DNA of 42,439 nucleotides from Zygnema cylindricum (GCA_037447655.1 JBBHKE010001768.1:1-42439), one strand, 5' to 3'; positions 1 to 11,035 are shown, counted from the first letter of the stretch. Program-made: numbers and translations. The notes: generated from the letters alone by a model not told the origin.

Positions 1-31
1 CTCCCTCTCTCCCCCTCTCCTCTCCCTTTTT
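1..31. repeat. Pyrimidine-rich low-complexity edge
   Basis: The window opens with a CT-rich tract followed by a T run. The opposite edge closes in a GA tract, so both ends of the window lie in simple sequence. Confidence 0.8.
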
Positions 32-1830
32 TTTTAATTTGTGGGAGACCCTTCCCTCCATCCTCTTCCCCCCTCCCCTTCTCTTTTGGGATACTTTATT
101 TGTATCAGTAGGAAACTATATCTACTAAATAACATATAATTCGCACTATTTTTTATTTCGTACGTATCTTTCTTTATATTTTTAACTCCAAACTTGTAGA
201 AGAAACATTCCTGCAGATATTTTTCTTTATTCTTTTTGTAAAATTATAGGCGTACCTTTTTCTTCCCTCTTTCCGTATCACAATGTTACTTGAATTTTTT
301 ACCTTTTTATTCTTCTTTCATTTTTTTTGTTTTTTCTCAACTTTTTAGTAAAACGGTTTTTTCTTGAAACCATTTAGTTTCAAACTTTTTATCGGAAGCC
401 TAAAAAAGTTTTCAAATCCAGTGTTGTGATACCGAAGGAGGAAAAAAAATGGTGAAAAAAGGAAAAAAAAAAGAGGGAGAGAGTGTGAGAATGAGAGAGA
501 AAAAAAACACATTTGTAGTAAACTTCTATATGTGTTTTTTTTTTTTTTTTTGCCAAAGGGGTAAAGCTCCTCATTTCCGAGTAGTTTTTGGACATTTTGT
601 CCTGTTTGTCCATTACTACTTTTATTTTTGCCTTTTGTCATATTCACTTTTGTCTTTTAGTGAAATTTTTTGACAGGAAAGAGTGAAATATGTGAGATTT
701 GAAGAGGAGTGAATGCTAAGGTTTATTAGTGGAGTTTTTTGTTGGAAAGATATACAACTATAATACTATTATTTTTTTATTCATTTCAAAAAAAAACCAA
801 AGGCTCTCGTCTGGATGATGAAAATATTGTTTGGCGTTTTTTTTTATAACAATCGAAATGTTTTATGGTTTTTCTATGCAGTTTTTATACCTTTATTTCT
901 TTGAAAAAAGAAAAAAAAAAAAAAGAAACAGAAAGGCATAAATTTTAATACTTTGGACGAGACTTTCCATGTCCAAACTTCAGCTTTGGTGTTGAAAATG
1001 ACACTTTTGGTGTAATGAAAATGAAATAAAGATAAATAGCATGCTATAAAAAAATCGATAAAATTATCTTTTTACAGTATAACTAATGATAATAAGGTAG
1101 CAAAATGATGACAAAAAGATGATGAGAAGATATTAATGATGACCAAAACATGATGTAACGATGAAAAAAATCCTCTGGATGATGTCATCGTACTCGACTT
1201 AACTCGAGAAATGAAGTAACATATCTAATAGCTTTTGTGTCATAAAACGGTTTAATCATGCCATTCAAATTGCTAACGCTGAAGGACAAAAATGTTCCAA
1301 CACTATCATAGGATCATTTAGGCCTTCATTTTTCTATTCAAATGAGTTAAATCGTGAAATAAAACAAACAGAGCCCTCTGAAATATTATATATTTTTGTC
1401 TTCATGTGACACATTTTTCTAAAATACTACACAAATCTGAGCTCCCCTCTCTCCTCTGCCCTCTATCCTCTCTCCTCCCCCCTCTCCCTTCATCTCTCAA
1501 ATGTCTCAAGAGGTTGGTTAATCCTTGAGCTTTCTAAAACATTTCAAAAAATTGTTTACTGAATATGGTATTTTTCTGGTGAACTTTAATTGTTCCAAAA
1601 TCAAAATTGAATATTATTGTCTCGGAAAAACAAAAGTTCAAATGAATATTATCCCTTTGTCTATTCATCATTGCCTTATACCGAGTTATTAAACCGAAGA
1701 AAGTTGCTCAACTCTTAGTTTAATAAGAGGGAAGGAGCTATAGTTTACATTATGTTGGGAAATTTTAAATAGTAAAAGTGAAAAAGAAGGGCATTTGAGT
1801 TATGCGAAAGGTTAACAATTTGTATCGAAG
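32..1830. other. AT-rich stretch with no recognisable gene
   Basis: Only short open frames rich in Lys, Phe and Ser occur here, created by A/T and GA runs. I see no domain, no convincing splice pair and no terminal inverted repeat. A 60-bp CT-rich tract lies at 1439-1498. Confidence 0.6.
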
Positions 1831-2599
1831 TTAAAAATAAGGACGGCTGGGAGCTTTAAAAGGAGAAGAAGAAGCGAAAATTCGAGTATTTTAGTACAAC
1901 GCAAACAAATTTCTTGCATTTTTTTATTTTTCAATTATTCTGTTATTTTTTTATTATTATTTTTTTGGATTAAATGACCAATGAAAGAGTAAGGCAAGGA
2001 TAGAGTAACTTTTTAGTTTTTATTCCAGGCTACCCGTTTTGATCATATAATATGCTTGTGAATTTTTCAAGTTTCACCAAAAAAAAAATTACGCTAAGTT
2101 AAGTAATAGATCAACATATGATTTCCTTCTTTTCTCTTCTAACATTTAGGCAAGTTTAGTTGAAGCCTCTTCCAGAGTTAAACTTGTTTTCGCCCCTAAA
2201 TGTGAAATCCATGTTATACGTTTTTGGGTATCGTTTGGTGAAAATATTTTGCACAATGCCACAAACAGTTTGATGTATTTTGATATTTTTATGTACTTAC
2301 AACACACCCACTTCATGATTACCCCGAGAAATCAAAAAATTTCAATTCTTACAACCCTCACAAAACCAGTCTCATCATTACATCTTTGGCAATTCTCTAC
2401 TATTTAGAACTCAAGTCAATATCTTTTTCCTTTTCTTTTTACACCAACTCTCCCTTTCAATCACACTACAAATTGTGTGATTGACTAACTATTTTCAATT
2501 GCAAGTTCTTGGCCCAATTTCCATCCTTCTTTCTTGAACCTCCGTTTATTTCCTGCCTCACCTATGACACCTCCAATTATCCACATTAAAACTTGTGTC
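1830..2599. other. 3' flank of RZ gene, duplicated at 5.4-5.9 and 30.9-31.2 kb
   Basis: This stretch matches the DNA at about 5420-5990 and 30930-31310. Shared landmarks include the words GAAAGAGT..GGCAAGGAT and TTAGTTGAAGCCTCTTCC. In the other two places the same sequence joins the downstream flank of a Cys-rich gene to an RZ copy. A Cys-rich gene therefore probably once lay to the left of this copy too. No independent gene is seen. Confidence 0.5.
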
Positions 2600-3288
2600 C
2601 TAAGCTGGAGTATTTCCACCGACAAGTACATATCTGGATCCTCCAATAGAAGACCCACAATCCATACAAGTAGAGTTTTCATTTGGTCTTCCACAATTTC
2701 CTATAACATAAGGATGGCCGTTTGGACAATTATACCACATCACATTTTCAGATTCTCGGATTGCTTTCATCACTTCTTCTTTTTCCTCGTCCGAAACCGC
2801 CGACCATCTTGGCAAATTTTGAACCTCCTTTTCTAGAGCAAAGATGTCATTTTGAAATGCATCCACATTATTCTTTTGGATAGGATCGTCGGATGGGGAA
2901 TCGGATTCAATTTTCTCGGCGAAAATTTTACAACTTCTTTTCATCGATTCGATAATTTTCTTTTGTTCTTCTTCCATTGAATTCTACGATCCCAACAAAA
3001 ATAAAAGAAATTGTTGATAGGAGTTAGGAACAACAAAGTAAAGGAAAGCCATATTATTTTGTGTGAGAAAGTAAAAGTAAACAGCGAAAACCAAAGTTCC
3101 AAAACCAAAGTTCTTCTAAAAGTTGCCCCTTCTATTTCCTATACATTTCTGGGTTTAGGAAAAAAATGAAAAAAAAGTCTTACAATTTCCATCGGCTCCT
3201 TAGAATTACGTCTCTTTATACTTAATAATTTGACGGTCTCGATTTGCTCTCGTACGGAAAACAAACTATTTTCTTCAATCCTCGCCAT
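2600..3288 (-). CDS. Small RZ-type (ZNFX1/RNF213-like) zinc-finger protein, two exons
   Basis: Seen: the C-terminal exon (2983-2600) reads W-x2-C-P-N-G-H-x-Y-x-I-G-x-C-G-x-P, then C-x2-C-G and I-G-G. This is the signature of the RZ-type zinc finger known from ZNFX1 and RNF213. In the spliced 162-aa model the ligand candidates are Cys121, His125, Cys132, Cys141 and Cys144. A charged, probably helical segment precedes the finger. The ATG at 2977 opens a 125-aa protein by itself. However, an upstream exon at 3288-3184 (35 codons, in-frame TAA just upstream, ends before GTAAGA) splices in phase to an acceptor CGTAG at 2984, giving a 200-nt intron. Known of the family: RZ fingers bind zinc and occur in ubiquitin ligases and RNA-surveillance helicases; stand-alone copies have no assigned role. 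The gene is divergent from the Cys-rich gene at 4477. It is the only RZ copy in the window without a visible lesion. Confidence 0.75.
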
Positions 3289-3319
3289 CGAATCTAGTTA
3301 TAAAAGGAAGAGACAAATG

Positions 3320-3382
3320 TATCACCTTCTCTTTCCCTCTCTCCCCTCCCACTCTCTCACGCTCTCCCCCTCTTATAGATTG
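3320..3382. promoter_or_regulatory. Conserved CT/GA tract and TATA-like box beside RZ exon 1
   Basis: A TATAAAA-like box (about 3299-3306 on the plus strand) followed by about 50 bp of nearly pure pyrimidine recurs beside the other RZ copies at 6950-7027 and 10665-10746. Read from the RZ gene it is a purine-rich leader directly upstream of the exon-1 ATG. It could be the RZ 5' UTR/promoter or a plus-strand initiator; the sequence alone does not decide. Confidence 0.35.
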
Positions 3383-3550
3383 TAAATTTCTTATCCAAAC
3401 CAAAAAGTATTATCCCATGTCTTTGAACGTCAATCCACACTTTATTCGCAACTTTTATGGCCTTAGCGCAACTTTTCCTTTTTGTTTTCCTTTAAAATTT
3501 TCTTTTACAGTGGTTTATTTTTAAAGAAAAGTGGCATTCATTAGCGTTCT

Positions 3551-3700
3551 GTGCATGCCAACATGAGCCGAATAAGACAAAAAATCGTCTACTGGGCGAT
3601 CCATGCATACATCATGAGCCGAAAAAAACAAAATATCGTACATGCATTGACAGTCTCTGCATGCAACATCATCCGTATAAGACAAAAACATCGTATACGT
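3551..3700. repeat. Tandem repeat, about 54-bp unit, three units
   Basis: Units share CATGCA..CATGAGCCGAATAAGACAAAA..ATCGT, with successive ATCGT words ending at about 3588, 3639 and 3693. The same repeat sits at 10876-11035 in the equivalent place of the second locus, so it was part of the duplicated unit. Confidence 0.65.
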
Positions 3701-4020
3701 AAAACGTACGGCAAAAACATAATGCAAGCGGACACTTCGAGGTACGAGTTTTCCGTACAAATTGTTCATAATTTCATATCGGTTAGCCAAAAAAGTACAG
3801 TACTGGAATGTACTAATCATGTCATGCTCCTTGTTGTACTTTTATGGGCTCCGTTAGGCCCAAGAAAAAGTACAAATCGGTCGTTTTCAACGATCAAGCA
3901 ATTTACGACCGAATCATTTTAAACGACCTTGAAATGACCGCTTCTCGGCCTGATGGAACGCAGCCCTAATGTGTACTGTACTGTACTATGATATGCCGTA
4001 CAGTACGGAAAGGTGATTTA
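3700..4020. mobile_element. Dispersed repeat segment upstream of Cys-rich gene 1
   Basis: Rich in GTAC words and similar to 11041-11300, 12181-12430 and 29300-29480. It ends in TGATGGAACGCAGCCC followed by TAA at 3967, which resembles the terminus of the Harbinger-like elements at 11.4 and 26.2 kb. I could not find a matching left end. Confidence 0.4.
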
Positions 4021-4320
4021 CTTGGTGTATAGTAACAATATCCACCCAATCTGTCACTTAATCACTTGAAAAATACTGATTGCGGATCGTCACTAACAGA
4101 GGTACTGTGCTCTAGCTCTTAGGAATTTTACTAATAAAGAAAAAAATTATGTTGAAACCACATGGGATTGAATAAAGCTTTTGTTTCCCCACTATTTGTT
4201 GCTAAAGAAAGGCTTTAGATTAGGTTTTGATTTATCCATGGCATATTCATGTGAAAACATTAACGTTGGAAAGTCCCAAAAACACGAAATCAAACAAAAA
4301 ATAAGTACATAACCAGGAAA

Positions 4321-4360
4321 GTATATACAACCAGCAGAAAACCAAAAGAGATCACTATGC
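4321..4360 (+). promoter_or_regulatory. TATA box and initiator of Cys-rich gene 1
   Basis: TATATACAA starts at 4322, and about 30 bp downstream is GATCACTATGC, which fits an initiator spacing. The same pair is kept at 14111/14141 in front of gene 2. At 29804-29840 the initiator word remains but the TATA is altered. Confidence 0.5.
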
Positions 4361-4436
4361 GCACAAAAAAAAGAACCATAAACCTCCAAAGCTAAAAAAC
4401 CTCAAGCAATTCAATCTCACCTATTCTCCACACCAT

Positions 4437-4476
4437 CTCCATCCGAACCTCCATCCGAACCTCCATCCGAACCTGT
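4437..4476 (+). repeat. 12-bp repeat (CCATCCGAACCT) abutting the start codon
   Basis: About three copies of the 12-bp unit end directly at the ATG. The second and third Cys-rich genes carry about nine and four to five copies in the same place. Confidence 0.85.
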
Positions 4477-4779
4477 ATGGCTCTCCCGGCGCGAAAAATC
4501 CTTCCAATTTTCCTAATCCTCACACTTTTTCTCGCGGTGCACACTAAAAGTGCACACGCCGGATTATTGGGTGCACTCTTCGGTTACGGCGCATGTCAAA
4601 CGGCGTGCAATTTTGGATGGATGACTTGTTACGGGACTGCCGGCGCGGTCGCCGGTACTATAACGGCCGGACTGGGAACGCCGTTAGTTATTTTGGGCTG
4701 CAATGCGGCCCAAGGCGCTTGCATGGCTAGTTGCGCGGGATTTGCGGCGGGGTCGGGAGTTGCCACGGGATTTTTTTGA
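4477..4779 (+). CDS. Small secreted Cys-rich protein 1
   Basis: A 100-aa ORF. Residues 1-28 form a signal peptide with a basic start, a hydrophobic core and a likely cleavage after Ala-His-Ala. The mature 72-aa part is rich in Gly and Ala and has six Cys at 40, 44, 51, 75, 82 and 86. Their spacing, C-x3-C-x6-C / x23 / C-x6-C-x3-C, is symmetric. Two identical-length paralogues lie at 14325 and 29970 with every Cys kept, so this is a real gene under constraint. From memory, similar short Gly/Ala/Cys proteins exist as uncharacterised proteins in other eukaryotes; no function is known to me. The GC content is far higher than the flanks, a common coding signature here. The start is the first ATG after the 12-bp leader repeat; stop TGA. 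Single exon. Confidence 0.85.
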   Translation: MALPARKILPIFLILTLFLAVHTKSAHAGLLGALFGYGACQTACNFGWMTCYGTAGAVAGTITAGLGTPLVILGCNAAQGACMASCAGFAAGSGVATGFF

Positions 4780-5420
4780 AGATTGTTTGTGAGAGGATGT
4801 TAATGGGTTTTTGATATACTCTGGGAGGAAGTGGCATGAGACTATGAGAGGATAAGTGAGCATAGGGGTGATTGTAAGAAATGCGAATTAGTTTGAAGAA
4901 GGGGAGAAGGGATTGTTAGTGGGGAATATTAAGTGGGTTTTTTTTTTTTTTTTCAAGAATGTTGGGTTTCTTAGGAGTTTCTGGCTAGATATTTTTGATG
5001 ATGAAAATTTTCCTTTTGGAAAAGATGGTTGTGATTTGAACAAAACAACAAAAGACGTAGACAAATCTTGTACATTTTGTAAAAAATCTTGATTTCTTTC
5101 TGTGCTTTTTGCTTGAAATGTTTGTTTTTGTGGTCTACACATCAGTTTTGGTGTACGGGATATTTTTCATGCACATCTATCTTAGAACCAGTTGTATATT
5201 TTTTAGTTCTTCACCAGTCCAGAAATCCTTAACTGCTTTGTTTTCTGCGGAGTAACGATAGTTGTTTGAAGCATTTAAAAAACACACCACAATAGCCTTA
5301 GCGATACAAAATTCCGTATACACTTTTTTAAAGCTTGCATGTAATTTAGTGTGGACTATAGTAATTAGTGGTGGAACGGTGTATAGTTCGCTCATGTTGT
5401 GGTTGACTTTTTAACATACA
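4780..5420. other. Downstream flank of Cys-rich gene 1
   Basis: Matches 14870-15440 and 30340-30930, which follow the two paralogues (shared words TCAAGAATGTTGG, TTAGTGTGGACTA, GGTGTATAGTTCGCTC). It carries a run of T at 4938-4954. No gene is seen. Confidence 0.6.
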
Positions 5421-5939
5421 GGAAGAAGATGAAATTCGAGTTAGTCAGCCCAACAAAAGCAAAACTTGAATGTTTTTTATCATTTTATTTATTTTTTTGG
5501 GTTGGATGATAAATGAAAGAGTCGGGCAAGGATGTAGCTAGTTTTAATTCTCCTTTCAAACTAACAGATTTAATAAAATAGTATGCTTGTGAGATTTTTG
5601 AAGTTTCACAAAAAATAAAAGTTTGGTAGCTAGCTAAGTAATAGCCCAACAGATGCTTTCCTTCTTTACTTTTCTGACAATTTAAGCAAATTTAGTTGAA
5701 GCCTCTTCCAAGTTAGGCCTGTTTTTTTGCTCATATATGTGAAACACATCGTACACGTTTTTCGAGTATTTTTTTGGCGAAAATGTATTATAATTCTACA
5801 ACTACAACAAAATTACATCTTTGGCAATTCTTTACTCTTTGGAACTCTAGTTATGCCTCTCTATCTTATTCTTTTCCTTTTTACACTGACTCTTCCCTTC
5901 AACCACACTAAAAGTTGTAGTTGACTCAACTATTTCAGT

Positions 5940-6933
5940 TTACAAGTGCTTGGCCCTATTTGCGCCCTTTTTTCTTCAACCCCATTTATTTCCTGCTTCA
6001 ACTATGTCACCTTTAGTTATCAAATTGTGCCCTAAACCGGAGAGTATTTCCACTTACAAGTATATATATATGGATCCTCAGAGAGGAGACCCACAATCTA
6101 CACAAATAGAGTTTTGATTTGGTTTTCCACAATTTCCTATAACATAAGATGGCCTTTTGGACATTTATACCACATCATATTTTCAAATTCCCTGATTGAT
6201 TTCATCACTTTGTCTTTTTCCTAGTCCGAAACCGTCGGGAAAATTTTGATCCTCGTTTTTTAAAGCAAGGATGTCAATTTGAAATTTATCCACATTAATG
6301 TTTTACATAGGATCGTTGAATGCAGAATCAAATTTGATTTTTTCGACAAAAAAATTACAATTTTTCATCGATTAGATAAGTTTTTGTCGTTTTTCTTCGA
6401 TTGAGTTCTAAGATCGCAACAAGGAAAACAGAAAATGTTGATAGTAGTTAGTAGCACTAAGAGTAAAGGAAAACCATGTTATTTTGTGTGAGAAAGCAAA
6501 AGTTTTTTTGCTTGTTAGAGTGTTTTTTTCTATTAATCATTGTTGCTCCATTGGACAGAACCAATCGCACATCGTAATAAGCGTGGTGAAGAAGAGTTTT
6601 AATTCCCAAAACCAGAAATATTATTTAGGAAAAACCGAAGGGGAAAACACAGAAAAATAGCCAAAAAAATAGAAGGAGAAGAAGAGGAACAGAGAGGCTT
6701 ATTTTGACAGTCTTGAACAACAAAAAAACAGCATATACACCAAAACTAAAGTTTTTCTAAAACTTGCTTCTTCTATTTCATATACATTTTTAGGGTTAGA
6801 AAATTATTGACAAAAAAGTCTTACACCTTCCATCGGCTCCTTAGAACTACGTCGCTAAAACTACTTTGATACTTGCTAATTTGACGGTCTCAATTTGCTC
6901 TCGTACGGAAAATAAACTGTTTCATTTAATCCT
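5940..6933 (-). pseudogene. RZ zinc-finger copy B, decayed
   Basis: Aligns by eye to the intact copy from its 3' flank through both exons. Lesions: exon 1 (start CAT at about 6928-6930) reads M-G-R-I-K then TGA. Exon 2 has a stop soon after I-E-E-K-R-Q-K-L-I. Inside the finger one base of the CATCCT following the Gly-His pair is lost, so the frame ends in TAG. Its intron carries about 230 bp absent from copy A, partly shared with copy C. The donor GTAAGA is still visible near 6830. Confidence 0.7.
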
Positions 6934-7034
6934 CCCCATCAAATCTAGTTATATAAGGAATAGGGAAATGTATCACCTTCTCTTTCCCTCGCTCCCCCTC
7001 CCACTCTCTCACGCTCCCCCCCTCTTATAGATAT

Positions 7035-7652
7035 TGGATTTTATCGATTTTGGGCAATATCCTATGTCGACAATTTAAAGATTCTACTCGACCACAGTTA
7101 CAGACGAACACCGTGAAAACCGGAAGTCATGGGTTTTTCCTTTGTGTGTAAGTGTATTTGTATTTGAAAAATTGTGCAAGCTAGCGGCATGAGATTGTAC
7201 AGGTGTCAATGCCTCATAGGACCAGCAGTAGATGTATAATTGATGTAAAGCATTCCATTAGGGTACAAAAGGAAGTGCAAGAAAAATCAAGAGACACCCT
7301 TTCAAACCATCAATCCACATTTAGAGCAACTCCTGCAAGGAAAGGTAAACAGACCGTAAATTTAAGCAATTTGCTTGCTTTATTAAGAAAAGCCCAAATC
7401 TTTGTACTTCTACAATGGACTAATATAAAAGCTACGAGTTTTTACCAATCAGTTGCTATCTCTTGTGTAATTGCTACATATCTCTTCCGATCCTATCTCT
7501 CCCATCTCTACACCTTTTTGTGATTCCTGTAGTAAGTCGAGTCCTTGAGTACTTGACCACGTCAACTTCTTCGTGGCTGCGCGAACTCCTCCCGATCGCT
7601 CGAATAGACCACCCTGGGATATAGGGGTGTGGGCACCTGGAGGAGTTCGAAT
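7035..7652. other. Unassigned segment between RZ-B promoter and hexamer array
   Basis: The first 50 bp still resemble the flank of copy A. The remainder is unique in the window. An 11-bp inverted repeat (CGAACTCCTCC at 7582-7592 and its complement at 7639-7649) stands just before the array. A 106-aa open frame at 7203-7523 has no recognisable feature. No gene is claimed. Confidence 0.4.
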
Positions 7653-10160
7653 TGGTGTTGGTAATCGTATTGGTATTAATAGTTGTATTTGGTAATGGCA
7701 ATTGTATTGGAAGTAATTGTCTTGGTATTGGTAATTGTATTGGTGTTGGTAATTGTATTAGCATTGGTAATTATATTGGTATTGATAACGGTATTGGTAT
7801 CGGTAATGGTGGTGGTATTGGTATTGGCAATCGTATTGGCATTTGGTAGTTGTATTGGTATTGGTTGTAATGGCATTGGTAATTGTATTAGTATTGGTAA
7901 TTGTATTGGTGTTGGTATTGGTATTGGTATTGGTATTGGTATTGGTATTGGTATTGGTATTGGTATTGGTATTGGTATTGGTATTGGTATTGGTATTGGT
8001 ATTGGTATTAGTATTGGTATTGGTATTGGTATTGGTATTGGTATTGGTATTGGTATTGGTATTGGTATTGGTATTGGTATTGGTATTGGTATTGGTATTG
8101 GTATTGGTATTGGTATTGGTATTGGTATTGGTATTGGTATTGGTATTGGTATTGGTATTGGTATTGGTATTGGTATTGGTATTGGTATTGGTATTGGTAT
8201 TGGTATTGGTATTGGTATTGGTATTGGTATTGGTATTGGTATTGGTATTGGTATTGGTATTGGTATTGGTATTGGTATTGGTATTGGTATTGGTATTGGT
8301 ATTGGTATTGGTATTGGTATTGGTATTGGTATTGGTATTGGTATTGGTATTGGTATTGGTATTGGTATTGGTATTGGTATTGGTATTGGTATTGGTATTG
8401 GTATTGGTATTGGTATTGGTATTGGTATTGGTATTGGTATTGGTATTGGTATTGGTATTGGTATTGGTATTGGTATTGGTATTGGTATTGGTATTGGTAT
8501 TGGTATTGGTATTGGTATTGGTATTGGTATTGGTATTGGTATTGGTATTGGTATTGGTATTGGTATTGGTATTGGTATTGGTATTGGTATTGGTATTGGT
8601 ATTGGTATTGGTATTGGTATTGGTATTGGTATTGGTATTGGTATTGGTATTGGTATTGGTATTGGTATTGGTATTGGTATTGGTATTGGTATTGGTATTG
8701 GTATTGGTATTGGTATTGGTATTGGTATTGGTATTGGTATTGGTATTGGTATTGGTATTGGTATTGGTATTGGTATTGGTATTGGTATTGGTATTGGTAT
8801 TGGTATTGGTATTGGTATTGGTATTGGTATTGGTATTGGTATTGGTATTGGTATTGGTATTGGTATTGGTATTGGTATTGGTATTGGTATTGGTATTGGT
8901 ATTGGTATTGGTATTGGTATTGGTATTGGTATTGGTATTGGTATTGGTATTGGTATTGGTATTGGTATTGGTATTGGTATTGGTATTGGTATTGGTATTG
9001 GTATTGGTATTGGTATTGGTATTGGTATTGGTATTGGTATTGGTATTGGTATTGGTATTGGTATTGGTATTGGTATTGGTATTTGGTATTGGTATTGGTA
9101 TTGGTATTGGTATTGGTATTGGTATTGGTATTGGTATTGGTATTGGTATTGGTATTGGTATTGGTATTGGTATTGGTATTGGTATTGGTATTGGTATTGG
9201 TATTGGTATTGGTATTGGTATTGGTATTGGTATTGGTATTGGTATTGGTATTGGTATTGGTATTGGTATTGGTATTGGTATTGGTATTGGTATTGGTATT
9301 GGTATTGGTATTGGTATTGGTATTGGTATTGGTATTGGTATTGGTATTGGTATTGGTATTGGTATTGGTATTGGTATTGGTATTGGTATTGGTATTGGTA
9401 TTGGTATTGGTATTGGTATTGGTATTGGTATTGGTATTGGTATTGGTATTGGTATTGGTATTGGTATTGGTTGGTATTGGTGTTGGTGTGGTATTGGTGG
9501 TATGGTATTGGTATTGTATTGGTATTAGGATTAATTAATTAATTATATTGGTATTGGTAATTGGTATGGTGGTAATTGGTATTGGTATTGGTATTGTATT
9601 GATTAATTAATTGGTATTGGTATTAATTGGTATTAATTATTGGCATTGATGATGATGATGATATTATTATTAGTATTGGTATTGGTATGATGGTGATTGG
9701 TATTGGTATTGGTATTGGTAATTGGTAATTGTATTGGTAATTGTATTGATATTGGTATATCGGTATTGGCAGTAGCATTGGTATCGGTATTGGTATTGGT
9801 ATCGGTATTGTTAATTGTTTAGGTCTTATTGGTCTTGGTTGTATTGGTATTATTAATTGTGTTGGTGTTGGTAATTGTATTGGTGTTGATAATGGTATTG
9901 GTATTGGTAACGGTATTGGTATTGGTTGTATTGGTATTAATAACTATATTGGTATCGGTAATTGTATTGGTATTGGTTATTGTATTGGTATTGGCAATTA
10001 TATTGAAAACAAATGTATTGGTATCGGTAATTGTAGTGCTATTGGTTGTATTGGTGTTAGTAATTGTATTGGTGTTGGTAATGGTATTGGTATTGGTATT
10101 GGTATTGGTATCGGTATCGGTATCGGTATCGGTATCGGTATCGGTATCGGTATCGGTATC
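7653..10160. repeat. (ATTGGT)n hexanucleotide array with degenerate flanks
   Basis: The core 7913-9470 is almost perfect: about 260 units with one G-to-A change at 8010 and one extra T near 9082 that shifts the register. The left (7653-7912) and right (9471-10160) shoulders are degenerate and mix ATTGGT with ATCGGT, AATTGT and AATTAATT. The right edge 10095-10160 is a block of GGTATC. Every reading frame of the pure core is open on both strands, so long ORFs called here are repeat artefacts. The assembled length may not equal the true length. Confidence 0.95.
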
Positions 10161-10680
10161 TCCACACGCAAGAGGGTCGGATCGTCCAATGAAAGACCCA
10201 CAATCCACACAAGTAGAGTTTTGGTCTGGCCATCCATAATTTCCTATTGCATAAAGATAGCCGTTTGAACATTTACACCAAACAACTTTTTCGATTTCTT
10301 GGATTCCTTCCATCACGTTTTCTTTCTCCTTGTCGGAAACCCAAAAAGAAACCCTAATAAACCCTTTAGGAGGAAACAAGGGGTAAATTTTGAGAAATAA
10401 AAAAGAAAAATCAAAAGGAGAAGAGGAGCAAAAAAGTTTATTTTGGAAGAGTCTTGAACAACAACAAAAAAAAAGAAACTGCATATGTACCAAAACCAAA
10501 GTTCTCTAGAAGTTGCTTCTTCTATTCCATATAAATTTCCAGGTTTATAAAAAAATTGCCGACAAAAGAAAAACTTACTATTTCCACAAGCTCTTAATAA
10601 TTACGTCGCTTTATACTCAATAATTTGACGGTCTCAATTTGCTCTCAAAACCCCGCGATTAAATATAGTTATAAAACAAA
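10158..10680 (-). pseudogene. RZ zinc-finger copy C, fused to the hexamer array
   Basis: Residual reading V-S-D-K-E-K-E-N-V-M, then W-C-K-C-S-N-G-Y, I-G-N-Y-G, C-V-D-C-G and I-G matches copy A. The His and one Cys of the finger are both Tyr. Exon 1 has lost its start codon: the homologous DNA near 10630-10670 carries a deletion. The upstream half of exon 2 is gone. After the finger the frame runs straight into the array and reads Asp-Thr and Asn-Thr repeats to 9819. Confidence 0.7.
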
Positions 10681-10875
10681 TGGACAAATGTATGACCTCT
10701 CTTTCCCTCTCTGCCCTTCCTCTCTCCCACGCTCTCTCTACCTCTTGTGAATTTGAAGTCCCCAATCCAAAGTCGAAAAACATAATCATATGCCTTTGAA
10801 TGCCTAATCCAAGAGGAAAAAGAGAGAGGAAAATCTTATGTCCAATCTTTCATTATATTTCAAGTAGACAACGAG

Positions 10876-11035
10876 GCATGCATTGGTGGGTCTCTACATG
10901 CAACATGAGTCTAATAAGACAAAAGATCGTACATGTGTTGGCGATCTCTACATGCAGCATGAGCATAATAAGACAAAAGATCGTGCATGCATTGGGGGTA
11001 TTTGCATGCAAGATTAGCCGAATAAGACGAGATTG
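10876..11035. repeat. Tandem repeat, 54-bp unit, about three units
   Basis: The word AAAAGATCGT recurs at 10921 and 10975, exactly 54 bp apart. It is homologous to the array at 3551-3700. In the plus frame each unit reads Met-Ser-x-Ile-Arg-Gln-Lys-Ile-Val-His, but there is no other coding evidence. Confidence 0.7.

Noticed and set aside
7203-7649. Possible solo LTR
   Set aside because: Promoter-like words and a TG start are present, but no CA end, target duplication or primer site could be defined.
7913-9470. Telomere-like array
   Set aside because: The unit ATTGGT/TTGGTA is not a telomeric repeat I know, and the array lies between gene copies.
7683-9542. Open frames of 561 and 619 codons
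   Set aside because: They exist only because the ATTGGT repeat has no stops in any frame.
10876-11035. CRISPR-like array
   Set aside because: Whole units repeat with no distinct spacers; this is eukaryotic DNA.
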